DNA of 64,000 bases from positions 84,066 through 148,065 of the forward strand of contig JASAON010001643.1 of assembly GCA_030849065.1 (NCBI GenBank), read 5' to 3'. The notes beneath the pieces are model-generated. The model made no database searches and was not told where the DNA came from. It was given only the letters and a program-made list of their open reading frames with translations. This document shows, piece after piece, positions 36,546 through 45,266 of the stretch; positions within the stretch are counted from its first letter, which is position 1; each line of letters starts with the position of its first letter. Made by a program: the position numbers and the translations under genes. Source of the DNA: Jaenimonas drosophilae. Lineage: Eukaryota > Euglenozoa > Kinetoplastea > Trypanosomatida > Trypanosomatidae.

Positions 36546-38453
36546 CTCGGACTTCTGTCTGAGACCGTCTCTCTGCCAACGAGCCGTAGTCTCGCTCCAC
36601 ACACAGCTGCCGTCGAGGGAGGACCTGGTCCATGCGCCACAATCACAGGGGCTGCGTATCAGCTGTTCAGCCACTGGACCCCCTTACACATGCCACCCAC
36701 TCTTCTCCTCTGAATCTTCTATCGCAACACCATATTTGACGCTTTTGTTGTTTGTTGCTCTTTTGCACTTCAATTTGTAGTTTTTTTCTTTTTTTGGAAA
36801 CAAATATCTCTCCTCTTCCTTCTTCTACGTGGAGGCTGGTGCCAAGTACTTTGTTGTTGTTCTTGTTGGTTGTCCATCTCCTGTCGAGCATTCAGTTGCT
36901 GACGTCAGTCCTCCCTCCTCGTGTGTACTCATGTCTACGTCATGGATAGCCACAGGTGTTCGACCATCCTCCGCCCTCCCACTCGCACACCACGCCAGGT
37001 GTGAGAGGGGGCTTGGGATTAGGTTGGGGCACGTGAAAGATCCGTGGGGGTCTCATCACATGGCTGCATCCGTGTTGATGCAGACATCCTTTTTTACGTG
37101 CTTTTATACTTGCACAAAAACACACAGACGGAGACCTACAGGCACATACATGTTCGAGCTTACCTGTGCACATGAACACAATATACCTGGATACATGTAT
37201 ATGTGTATATATCTGTATCTATGTATGGTATGTGTACATTTATCTTTTATGTATGTTGTTGGCCGTTTGTTGTTGTGGTTGGGCATGATGAATGTGCGAG
37301 GTGCACCCACAATTTCTTGCTTTATACGTCCATCAGCAGGTGCCTGATGAGTCCGCGTTGCTTGGAAATGGAGTGGCTACACGCAAACCCCTCTATAGAG
37401 GATAGTGAGGGGTGTGGGGTAGAGAGTGGGATGAATTGGGGGTTGAGGTCGCTCCAGGTAGAATATTGGGCTTCAAACCACACACAAACACAATCATGAA
37501 AGAGGAACTGGGAGGCATTCACGCAAACCTCACCAGCAAGCATCTCATTTCCGCGCTGACAGGCGCATTTCACGACTCCGTGAAGCTGTGTGTCCGTGTA
37601 TGTGTGTAGATGCCTGGGGTGTAGAGAGACGCCCCATGAGGTGGCGTCAGCTGTTGATCGGTGACACCTCATGCCTCCCCCCAATCACTCTGTGTGGGGT
37701 GTAGGGACGTGGTTTTCATGTCGATTCACAACCAGCCCTCCAGTGTGCGGTGTAGCTCCCTGGTGGTGATGATGTGATGCCTGACCTGCAGCCTCGCCCT
37801 TAACTCCGCTCCCCCTACCAGCCTTTTTTCTTTTGTTTGTTTCTTCCCCCACCTCTACCCTACCCTCCCTCCCACCCCACAACTTTTTATTGTGCTTAGG
37901 ACCAACAACTGACGTCACGCCATGCCATGATCTTCATCCTGGCGCAATTCTCCTCCCTGGAATGATGGGGACCTATTCACAGTGGGGGGCGGAATGTACC
38001 CGGTGATCTGCGTGTTTGCGTGATTCTACGTTGGTGAGGCAGTTTGCTGGTCCACTTTACTGAAAACGTTCTTTTTTGTTGTTTGGGACTTTACTTTGAC
38101 GGGTGCTCTCTCTCTCGCTATCGATGTGCTCGATTGTCCATGAACCCACCCAACCCTTCTCTTGTGTTTGGGCGAGTGGGGGACGGACGACGAAGGGCAC
38201 CACGCGCGCGCAGCTGCGGAAGGAAGGCCGCCGCTCAGTTACGGTTTGATGCCTTCACTGGTCTGACTGACCGACTTCGTTTCAGCGGCTGCGCCATAAA
38301 CCCTTTAGGAAAACATGACGAGCACACTGGGAAGTACCCTGGTGTTGGCCAGACCTTTCGCAAACACAAACAAACTCCCTTCTCTTCTTCATCGTCCTCT
38401 TCTATTTACACGTGTAGTGAGCCAACAGAACCCATACGTACACACGCACGGAT
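36546..38453. other. Long (1.9 kb) gene-free spacer
   Basis: This is the longest spacer inside the left cluster. It contains the GDH 3' region and a T-rich stretch (36740-36800). An AT/GT-rich microsatellite-like segment with tatatgtgtatatatctg lies at about 37185-37260, and polypyrimidine stretches at about 37800-37890 (ccctacc, ccctccctccc). Several 60-170 codon frames open on either strand lack any protein-like character. A 37-codon ATG frame near 37497 is not convincing. No tRNA or snoRNA was recognised, but small RNA genes without strong sequence signals cannot be excluded. Confidence 0.5.
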
Positions 38454-39005
38454 ATGCCCTCTGCGCCCCTACCTGGTCAGGTGGTGAACTTCACCAGTCC
38501 CTTGTACATGTACAAGCGCCTCTTCAAGAATAGCTCGCCCAAGGCACCTACCCTCTACACTGCGAAGGACAACAGCAAGACGGCCTTCCTTCTCTGCACG
38601 CAGAAGCCAGCCAACACAGGTTTCACCACTAACCGATGGTACCTCAAGGAGAAGGTGGACGCCACCAACCGCCTCAAGTTAGAAGGTCTCTACGAATGTG
38701 TGCTCTGCGCCAGCTGCACCGGCTCCTGCCCGCAGTACTGGTGGAACCGTGAGCACTTCCTCGGCCCTGCCGTACTTCTGCAGTCTTACAGGTGGTTGGT
38801 AGAGCCCCTTGATCGCGATTTTGACAACCGTGTGAAGATGTTCGAGCACGGCACCTTGGTGAACATGTGCCACAACATCTTCAACTGCAGCGTGACCTGC
38901 CCCAAGTTCCTCAACCCTGGTATGGCGACGAAGGAGATCAAGCGACTCTCGTCGCCGGCGACGAAGCGTGTAGGTGAGCCCGTGGAGCTCCCACCCATTC
39001 AGTAG
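38454..39005 (+). CDS. Succinate dehydrogenase iron-sulfur subunit, C-terminal half (SDH2C)
   Basis: 183 aa from ATG 38454. Only the C-terminal (ferredoxin-like, helical) half of SDHB is encoded. Cys82, Cys85, Cys88 and Cys92 (ECVLCASCTGSCPQYWWN) ligate the 4Fe-4S cluster. Cys139, Cys145 and Cys149 (CHNIFNCSVTCPKFLNP) serve the 3Fe-4S cluster. The plant-type 2Fe-2S N-terminal domain is absent, and the gene starts cleanly with its own ATG. A split SDHB (SDH2N and SDH2C from separate genes) is known in Euglenozoa, so this is normal for the group and not a truncation. The ~70 residues before the first cluster replace the missing half and may interact with SDH2N. SDH2N is not in this window. Confidence 0.93.
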   Translation: MPSAPLPGQVVNFTSPLYMYKRLFKNSSPKAPTLYTAKDNSKTAFLLCTQKPANTGFTTNRWYLKEKVDATNRLKLEGLYECVLCASCTGSCPQYWWNREHFLGPAVLLQSYRWLVEPLDRDFDNRVKMFEHGTLVNMCHNIFNCSVTCPKFLNPGMATKEIKRLSSPATKRVGEPVELPPIQ

Positions 39006-39455
39006 TAGGGTGTTGCTAGTATCGTCATCATCATCATCGAAGAAGAACCACGGAGTGGTTATTCATAGGGTAGGGTATGATATTGTTTTCATTTGGTGTG
39101 CCAGAGGAAGGGTAGAGGTATAGCTAGTTTGGACGGGGGGTAGGTACAACATCACGACAAGAGTGATCCCCTCCCCCTCCACTTACTTAACTCTGCCTCG
39201 ATTCCTTCATGGCGTGAGCGGAAACCTGTGGGCGGACGACCGGCATTCGATGGCTGGCCATCACAGGATGAAGACGCAATGTTGGTTTGATTTCTTCGAT
39301 CTCTTGTGTGGAAATGTGGCTCAATGACTGGTGAACCGCTCAACGAAATTTGTTCATCATTCCCTTGTGTTTCCTGTTGTGTGTCTCTCTTTGGTGTAGC
39401 CTCCAGGCTGTGTGGGGGGTGCATAGCGTATATCGCCGTCCGTAGTACGTAGCAC
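39006..39455. other. Intergenic spacer
   Basis: No gene is seen in this 450-base spacer. A (CAT)n-like stretch lies at about 39023-39038. The T/C-rich tract cctgttgtgtgtctctctttggtgtag (about 39370-39400) ends in a candidate splice acceptor for the Rad9 gene. Confidence 0.45.
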
Positions 39456-41054
39456 ATGTCCATCAGCTTCAGCCTCTCTGGCCAGCCATTACGGCGGCTC
39501 TGCCATGCCCTCACGCAGGCAAGCAGATTGGCCGAGAAGCTCTTCTTAACCTTCACCGCAGACACGGTCGCCATCTCAGCTGCGACTCCAACCAAGTGCG
39601 CACTGCTGACTGTGGCCATCAGCGCATCGAGCTTTGACAGCTATCGCTTTGAGGCACCTGCGGTACATGACGAACCCTCACCATCACACCCTGATGGCAG
39701 CGAGGCACACATCGAAGATACTGCCGCAGTCCCGTCCTTCTCTATTTGCCTCCTCACCAAATCATTGCTCGCCTCAGTACTTCGTCAGTCGTCCACCGTG
39801 AGCCAACTCATTGTGGAGCACCGCAGCTCATCCGTGGCACACAAGGGGAGAGGGGCATCATCCAGTCAGCCAAGGTCCACCGCAGACAATCGCGTGAGCC
39901 TCGACCTCGATGGTGCTGAGCTCTTCGACGCCAACGACGAGGCACCGCAGACAGGTGGCGGTGGTAGGGCGCGAAGCCGCCAACCCACCGAACAAGTGGA
40001 CCGCAACGTGATGATGTGGGAGTGCATCTGCGGTAGCGGCATCACCAAAATCTTCTCACTCCCAATCATCGAGGACGGTACGGTCCCCCCAGAGCTCGCC
40101 TCTAAGCCGACAAGCTACCACTTCGAAGCCTGTGGTGATGTCCGTCTCTTTGCACGTTTGGTGCAGCTCCTGCCCTACTCCGCGCAGGAGTGCTCCCTTC
40201 ATCCCTGTCGGGATCGACTGCAGGTGGACTGTGCCGTGGTGAACGGGGCCATGGATAGCTGGTCAGGTGAGGGGCCCTTCACCCCGCGTGGGGGTGGCGC
40301 CGTTGTCTCCGCCCACAACTTCCTTCCAGGGACCTTCTTCTCCTACCGCTACACCCCGGTGGAGGTGACTACCACAACGGAAGATGGGGAGACGGTGTCC
40401 GAGGCACGGTATGCCCTGCCCAAGAAGGTTGTGGAGATCAAACCCCTCAAGTGCGCCATTGCCCTCGCAACCCAACTGGGTGTGGCCCTCTCTCTCCAGT
40501 GCGATGTACCGGGCACACCCATAGCCCTCAGCTCCGTTGGACTTTCTACTGAGACAAACAGCGCCGGCGGTGGTGCTGCCGTACTCGTCACAGATCCTGG
40601 TTCCTCCTCCTCCTGGTATCAGCTCACCCTCTACCTATCCGCGAAGGACATCCATGACACTGGGGATATGCCCCTGGCAGAAGCAGTGAAACCGGCGGTG
40701 GTCAGCGCGACCGCCATCAGCAGCAGCAGCAGCCGGCCCAGCACCGTAGGGGTGATGGCCCCCGCCGCCCCGCCGCGTCCGTCTGGGCTGTTCTCCATGA
40801 CGCCAAGTGAGGCGGTGGCGTCGACGCTTTCCTCCCGTGTGAGCGCCACCATCCCAGGGAGTCTCTCCTCACGCTATCCGCTCGACGTGGACCAATTTAT
40901 GCGGGTGGGCCTCGATGATGGCATGCTGGAAGATGCCGGCGACACAAGCCGCTTTCCCATCTACTCCATGTACTCGGAAGAGGACAATGCCATTGATGAA
41001 GAACTCCGCGCCTTCCTGGAGAGCTGCTCCGCCATGAATGCCGGTAGCATGTAG
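39456..41054 (+). CDS. Rad9-like subunit of the 9-1-1 checkpoint clamp
   Basis: 532 aa from ATG 39456. The N terminus reads like the first sliding-clamp domain of Rad9: SFSLSGQPLRRLCHALTQAS, then LFLTFTADTVAISAATP, SSFDSYRFEA and SFSICLLTKSLLASVLRQ. The second clamp domain follows at about 210-370 (HFEACGDVRLFARLVQLLP and later SLQCDVPGTPIALSS, corresponding to the PG-x-P segment of Rad9). The C-terminal ~130 residues are Ser/Ala-rich and disordered, the position of the phosphorylated tail in other Rad9 proteins, and end in an acidic helix. With Rad1 and Hus1, Rad9 forms a ring loaded at damaged DNA that activates ATR signalling. Kinetoplastids are known to have a 9-1-1 clamp. Two low-complexity insertions interrupt the first domain. 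Confidence 0.75.
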   Translation: MSISFSLSGQPLRRLCHALTQASRLAEKLFLTFTADTVAISAATPTKCALLTVAISASSFDSYRFEAPAVHDEPSPSHPDGSEAHIEDTAAVPSFSICLLTKSLLASVLRQSSTVSQLIVEHRSSSVAHKGRGASSSQPRSTADNRVSLDLDGAELFDANDEAPQTGGGGRARSRQPTEQVDRNVMMWECICGSGITKIFSLPIIEDGTVPPELASKPTSYHFEACGDVRLFARLVQLLPYSAQECSLHPCRDRLQVDCAVVNGAMDSWSGEGPFTPRGGGAVVSAHNFLPGTFFSYRYTPVEVTTTTEDGETVSEARYALPKKVVEIKPLKCAIALATQLGVALSLQCDVPGTPIALSSVGLSTETNSAGGGAAVLVTDPGSSSSWYQLTLYLSAKDIHDTGDMPLAEAVKPAVVSATAISSSSSRPSTVGVMAPAAPPRPSGLFSMTPSEAVASTLSSRVSATIPGSLSSRYPLDVDQFMRVGLDDGMLEDAGDTSRFPIYSMYSEEDNAIDEELRAFLESCSAMNAGSM

Positions 41055-41165
41055 GCGATCAGAAGAGATGTGATGATGGTCGTCACACTCCAATTTCGAT
41101 CAAATTATGGTTCCCTTGGCTGTTCTGATGCCTGGGTTATTCTCTTTGCCACTTATATCCTGTGT

Positions 41166-41212
41166 GCTCTCTCTCCCCCTCTCACCTCTTCTTGTTTCAC
41201 CATCCTCTGCAG
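41166..41212 (+). promoter_or_regulatory. Polypyrimidine tract and AG: trans-splice acceptor for eL6
   Basis: The stretch ctctctctccccctctcacc continues as pyrimidine-rich sequence to catcctctgcag, with AG at 41211-41212, 32 bases before the eL6 ATG. It has the strength expected of a highly expressed ribosomal protein gene. It is judged by pattern only. Confidence 0.65.
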
Positions 41213-41244
41213 CGACGGAGAGTACCCTCAGCAAAAGGACAGCC

Positions 41245-41820
41245 ATGGTCGCCAAGAAGCACAGCCCGAAGAAGGCGGTGAAGAAGGTGGGTCGCAAGAG
41301 CCCCGAGTACACCACCCTCCGCAAGTCCTGCACCCCCGGCACGGTGGCCATCATTCTCGCTGGTCGTTTCCGTGGTCGCCGCGCGGTCATCCTCAAGCAG
41401 CTGCCCAACAACGGCCCTCTTGTTGTCTCTGGCCCCATGAAGTTCAACGGCGTCCCCATCCGCCGCATTGACTCCCGCTACATCATTGCCACCCAGACGA
41501 AGATCGACATCGCCAACGTGGACACCAAGTCCATCACGGCCGACCTCTTCAAGCTCCCCAAGGAGGCCAAGCCCGCCAAGAGCGAGGGTGACTTCATGGG
41601 CGACAAGCAGAAGAAGGCTGCTGAGAAGTCTGCCAAGAAGACCACCAAGGCCGCCAAGAAGACCGTGGTGTCCGATGCCCGCGCCCAGCTTCAGAAGAAG
41701 GTGGATGCCGCGCTCATTGAGGCCATCAAGAAGGACAAGCTCGGCAAGGAGAAGGCTGGCTACCTGCGCTCCGTCTTCACGGTGAAGCCCGGCGATGCCC
41801 CCCACCGCATGCAGTGGTAA
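41245..41820 (+). CDS. RPL6: 60S ribosomal protein L6 (eL6)
   Basis: 191 aa from ATG 41245, directly after a strong splice acceptor. The KOW-like core LRKSCTPGTVAIILAGRFRG is followed by RAVILKQLPNNGPLVVSGP and by NGVPIRRIDSRYIIATQTK, which are characteristic of eL6. The C-terminal part is Lys/Ala-rich (KKAAEKSAKKTTKAAKK) and ends with GYLRSVFTVKPGDAPHRMQW. eL6 binds 28S rRNA expansion segments on the large subunit. Almost every third codon position is C or G, as in the peroxiredoxin and GDH genes. The frame is open without ATG upstream to 41107, but that part is UTR. Confidence 0.93.
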   Translation: MVAKKHSPKKAVKKVGRKSPEYTTLRKSCTPGTVAIILAGRFRGRRAVILKQLPNNGPLVVSGPMKFNGVPIRRIDSRYIIATQTKIDIANVDTKSITADLFKLPKEAKPAKSEGDFMGDKQKKAAEKSAKKTTKAAKKTVVSDARAQLQKKVDAALIEAIKKDKLGKEKAGYLRSVFTVKPGDAPHRMQW

Positions 41821-42510
41821 GCACCTGGACCTATTCTCGCTCCGCAACCTTGATTTTATTTACGCCATAACCCAGATGTCACGTCCCTTCCACTCGGACA
41901 GGGGAACACCCAAAATTGTGTGTAAAGTGGTGCTCTTGTCTGTGTATCAGCTCACCAACACTCTCTTCTTTCAATCATCACTTGATCCTTAGAACTCTCT
42001 CACCGCTTAGACGTAGGGCGACAGTGTTCACGCAGGCTTGTTGTTGGTTGTGTAGCTCCTTCATTTTGTTGGTCGTTGTTGGTGTGTGACGTCGTTCCAT
42101 CCAACGAGGCAGCCTACAGACAAGTCCCGCGCTGACTCCCTCACTTCTCTCTTTTTTCATCCATTAGTTATTTTGGTTCTCACTGCTGCTCTTTTGACTA
42201 TCTGCTCGCTGGACGTGTCGTTTTGTTTCGCCTTTTCCCTCCTCACGACCACACACACGCGCGCACGACATACCACATAAACACACACACACACACACAC
42301 ACAAACTCACCAACCTCTGCTCCGCGTATCCCGTGGTCCTCCTATTCCCCCCTGGAGATTAGCGCTGGCCCCCTCCCCACCTGTACTCATAAAGAAACCC
42401 GCAAAGCATTTGGCCATCCTCCTCAGCCACTTGGCTTGCTGCTGACTGTCCTTCTGTTGTTGTTGTTTCGGTGCCTTTCGTCGCAGTGCAGAAAAGAGAA
42501 GGTTGACCCA
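41821..42510. other. Intergenic spacer with CA repeat
   Basis: This 690-base spacer holds the eL6 3' UTR, T/C-rich stretches near 42130-42250, and a CA microsatellite. The frame of the next gene is open upstream from 42223 but only through repeat and pyrimidine-rich DNA without ATG. The tract tccttctgttgttgttgtttcg with AG near 42486 is a possible acceptor. No gene is seen. Confidence 0.45.
42281..42303. repeat. (AC)n microsatellite
   Basis: An uninterrupted run of about eleven AC units, preceded by shorter CA/CG alternations from 42250, lies in the 5' region of the following gene. Confidence 0.9.
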
Positions 42511-43845
42511 ATGGAGGATAACATGACCGACGGGGGCCACTTTCGAACCAACAGTTCGACAAATGTGTCTGGCTGGAATGTAAAGGCTTCCTCACAGAAG
42601 CCGTCGTCGCCCACCTCGGCAGGGACCTCCACCCTCAATCCAGCAGCCCAGCCCTTCTACCGGGCCGCTTCCTCGGGCTCACCGCTGAACTCGACGGGAA
42701 TGTGGATGAACCCCATGACCGCTAATTCGACGACCTCCTACCTACCGATGATGGCAGTTCCCCCGATGGGAATGCCCTTCATGCCCAACATGGGATACCA
42801 AGCTTCGGATAACGGCTACAGCCCCTTCAGCCAATCCACGCCACAGCTGGGAACGAATGTGATGTCTGGCGGGATGATGACCTCTCCCAACATGTTCGGA
42901 ACCAGCACAACCGCAAAGAACGAGGAGTTTGAACGCTTCGTGTCTGGTGGGGCTCTCACGAAGGAAGAAAGTGACGAGCTGCGTCGCGTAGTCCACGTCA
43001 ACTATCGCGTAAAAATGTTACCACCTCCACTTCCCATTGAGAAGCACAAGGATGTGTGGTGCAAGAACCGTCACCCGCTTGATGGGCGTATTCTTCAGCC
43101 AGCGGATAGCGGCGTCAACGTCAACGAGGCCTCTGCCGGGGCCATGTGCGACGGCGATGGGTTCGGAATTCAGGGAGGGTTCCGCGTGTCGGGTCACGAT
43201 GGTCTGCGCAAGGACAATAGCCTTGGAATGAAGTCCGCAGCGGAGGAGTCATGCGCGTTCTGCGCTGCGGACAGGGAAGCTAGACTAAGTGCCTATCTTC
43301 AGATCATCAGTCGCTGGTTCCGGCACGTTCGCGTGCTCAACTGTAAGCCCGAGGTTCGTGAAGTTCTTGGTAATTTTCCTTTGTGCCCCTCTTTAGACGA
43401 CATTCAGTTCCGTCTGAAGAACGATGACATGACCGATGCCCCGCTGACACAGGAAGTTCTGCAGCTATGGTCTCAGGAGTGTCAGGCCTGGTGGGAGGAA
43501 GCCCTGAAGCGAAGCGCCGACAGCAGCATCCCCCGACCAACCCCGCAGCTGCAGGCCCCACAGTTTATGGCCATGTCTCCTCCAACGATGCCAACTGGCA
43601 GCAGCAAGTCCGCCATGTTGCTAGGAGCTCATCCCATTTCTAAGCCAAGCTACTCGCCCGATCACATGGAATCCAGCGGTGTTTCTTCTCCAGCAGCTCT
43701 CTTCGGTACTGACTTGACCCCACTGATGAAGATGAACCTCAACCCAGATGTACTGGACGACGAGCACATTTCACTCGCGTTTACGACTGAGTTGCTCAAT
43801 CAAATTGTGGAGGACAATAACGATGAAGACATTCACCGCAATTAG
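42511..43845 (+). CDS. Unrecognised protein with Met/Pro/Asn/Ser-rich N terminus
   Basis: 444 aa from the first ATG (42511). Residues 1-140 are low complexity, rich in Ser, Thr, Asn, Pro and Met (MMAVPPMGMPFMPNMGYQ), and probably disordered. A more ordered core covers about 145-330: EEFERFVSGGALTKEESDEL, HVNYRVKMLPPPLPIEKH, then two Cys-containing segments (VWCKNRHPLDG and SCAFCAADREARL). The second Cys segment leads into a helix followed by RWFRHVRVLNCKPEVREVL. The tail is again disordered with an acidic end. The composition resembles RNA-binding or P-body factors, but no RRM, CCCH or PUF motif is visible, so no function is proposed. It is the last gene of the left cluster. Confidence 0.75.
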   Translation: MEDNMTDGGHFRTNSSTNVSGWNVKASSQKPSSPTSAGTSTLNPAAQPFYRAASSGSPLNSTGMWMNPMTANSTTSYLPMMAVPPMGMPFMPNMGYQASDNGYSPFSQSTPQLGTNVMSGGMMTSPNMFGTSTTAKNEEFERFVSGGALTKEESDELRRVVHVNYRVKMLPPPLPIEKHKDVWCKNRHPLDGRILQPADSGVNVNEASAGAMCDGDGFGIQGGFRVSGHDGLRKDNSLGMKSAAEESCAFCAADREARLSAYLQIISRWFRHVRVLNCKPEVREVLGNFPLCPSLDDIQFRLKNDDMTDAPLTQEVLQLWSQECQAWWEEALKRSADSSIPRPTPQLQAPQFMAMSPPTMPTGSSKSAMLLGAHPISKPSYSPDHMESSGVSSPAALFGTDLTPLMKMNLNPDVLDDEHISLAFTTELLNQIVEDNNDEDIHRN

Positions 43846-44439
43846 GTCATGACTCGCGGGAGATGTAGTTGCAGTAGCTTCGACAGGCCTCCGAAGGACC
43901 CTCAAGGAGTTCAGCTCAGAAGCAGCGGATTCCGTTTTTGTGTTTAATTGACGCGTGTTCCCACAAGTATCACTAAGAAAAGAAAGGAAAGAACAATCAA
44001 CCCAACAGGAGCACCCTTCGTGCGTACTAACATCTATACATACAGCCAAATTTCAGAGAGCCACATCCCGCCGCTACTTTGCATTTGTTTATACTTATCC
44101 GGAGCCCTTGCTCAACAGCGGTTGCGCCAAACGAAAAGTATCCTGACAACTGAAAATAATTATCGAACCACCAATCCCTCGCCCCTCTTTTCACAATAGC
44201 GACCCTAAACCCGCCGACGAATAGCTTACGCCACCACCCCCCCCCCCCCAAATATATATATAGTCGGGGGGGAACCACACAAGACGAACAGCACGAGCAC
44301 CGGAGAAAGCGAACCATATGGCCAAACTGGGGCCCCGGTTTGAACCCGCATATTGAAATTGTTTTTGCGACAAAACCAAAACCCCGGAAAAACAGCGGGG
44401 GGAGGCAACTTCGAAAATAAGCCGGGCGACACAAAAAGC
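43846..44439. other. Non-coding stretch between the left cluster and the retroelement
   Basis: The first ~350 bases look like an ordinary 3' region. A C-run/TA-repeat/G-run block follows at 44237-44272. From about 44280 to 44440 the DNA reads as - strand sequence continuous with the end of the RNase H region, but no protein-like frame is kept. A ten-T run at 44443-44452 (ten A on the - strand) could mark a former poly(A) or 3' end. I see no host gene. Confidence 0.45.
44237..44272. repeat. C13 / (TA)n / G7 block able to form a hairpin
   Basis: Thirteen C (44237-44249), then aaatatatatatagtc, then seven G (44266-44272). The C and G runs are complementary and could fold around the TA repeat. 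It lies near the - strand 3' end of the decayed retroelement. Confidence 0.8.
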
Positions 44440-45243
44440 CGTCTTTTTTTTTTTGCGATTGCTCGCGGTGCCCCAACAAAGCCGCTCGTGGTTCAGCATG
44501 TGCCGAGTGTTGTGCCTGGAACCTAAACTCGGGCACGTTCCTGTCTCGTGGGTCATCGTCCATCCTTTGCTCGGTGCTGTCGTGTACCCACTGCTGCTGG
44601 ATTTTCCTTAGCAGCCCGTCCGATTGCTGTTGTACCAGTGCACCCCATCCGGCCGCCGATGCGTCCGTGTAGATGATATACTCGTAGTCCGAGTCACTGT
44701 ATGAAACCTGTCGTTCGTCAGCAATCCTCCACCATTCGTTTTGCGATAGGGTGAGAAAGCTTCAAAGTCTATCTGAAGCATATACCTGCACGGTCTGAGG
44801 GACTGTCTCACCTGTAGTCTGCTCGGGTGCCTCAGTTTGGAGAGGTCCCTGTCTGTTATTGCTGCGTTGAGGGCGGGCTCCGTGATGATTCGTCGGCGTC
44901 GTTTGTGTTCGTATGTGTAGAACACGCCGACACCGAACACGCCTGCCGGGAGCCGCCTCCCCGTCGTCAGGCCTTCGTCGCAGGGCTCAAACTTTCCCAT
45001 TGCCACGGCCCGTTGCAGGTCGTCCTCCGAGAGTTGTGTTGGCTTGGGGGAGCCCGGCAAGTGGTAGTGTTTGAAGAAACCTGGGTCAAAGAACTTCTGG
45101 ACGGATTCGGGTAGCTCCTTTGATGCGGTGGGGAGCGTGCGTACCGCCTCCATATTGAGGGGGGTGGTGGTCTTCAGGTGGAGCGGCCGCTGTTTGGGAT
45201 GCAGTGCGTCGTTGGTTACTTGCAAACCCTTTAGCCTCTGCAT
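44440..45243 (-). pseudogene. Reverse transcriptase/RNase H gene, internally deleted and frameshifted
   Basis: The frame starts at an ATG at 45243. The RT fingers include KRRRRIITEPALNAAI and lead to motif A, CRYMLQIDFEAF (about 44755-44790), where the first catalytic Asp sits. Only about 28 codons later, in another frame, comes an RNase H start, EYIIYTDASAAGWGALV (about 44627-44677), then SAHAEPRAALLG (about 44476-44510) with a catalytic-type Glu. The remaining RT palm, including the YxDD box, and the thumb are missing. Reading frame changes near 44700. After the RNase H segment the frame runs into an A-rich stretch without further motifs. The direct RT motif A to RNase H junction indicates an internal deletion of several hundred bases compared with an intact element. 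Confidence 0.75.
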
Positions 45244-45266
45244 TTCAGCGTAAAGTGCTTCGGCCT

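Noticed and set aside
33495..36674. Two long open frames on the - strand opposite GDH (522 and 506 codons).
   Set aside because: GDH has almost only C/G at third positions, which removes stop codons from the mirror frame. The products are Val/Leu/Gly/Glu-rich without motifs. They are composition shadows.
37343..37370. ctgatgagtccg followed by ggaaa, resembling the core of a hammerhead ribozyme.
   Set aside because: The stem II arms do not pair (gtcc against cttg) and the base before GAA is not the required C. The match is to a short core only.
41197..41847. 216-codon - strand frame opposite eL6.
   Set aside because: Same cause as for GDH: strong codon bias of a ribosomal protein gene. The product is Leu/Gly-rich and motif-free.
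44318..44345. ggtttgaaccc / gggttcaaacc, like a tRNA B box.
   Set aside because: No A box at the right distance and no cloverleaf could be folded in either orientation.
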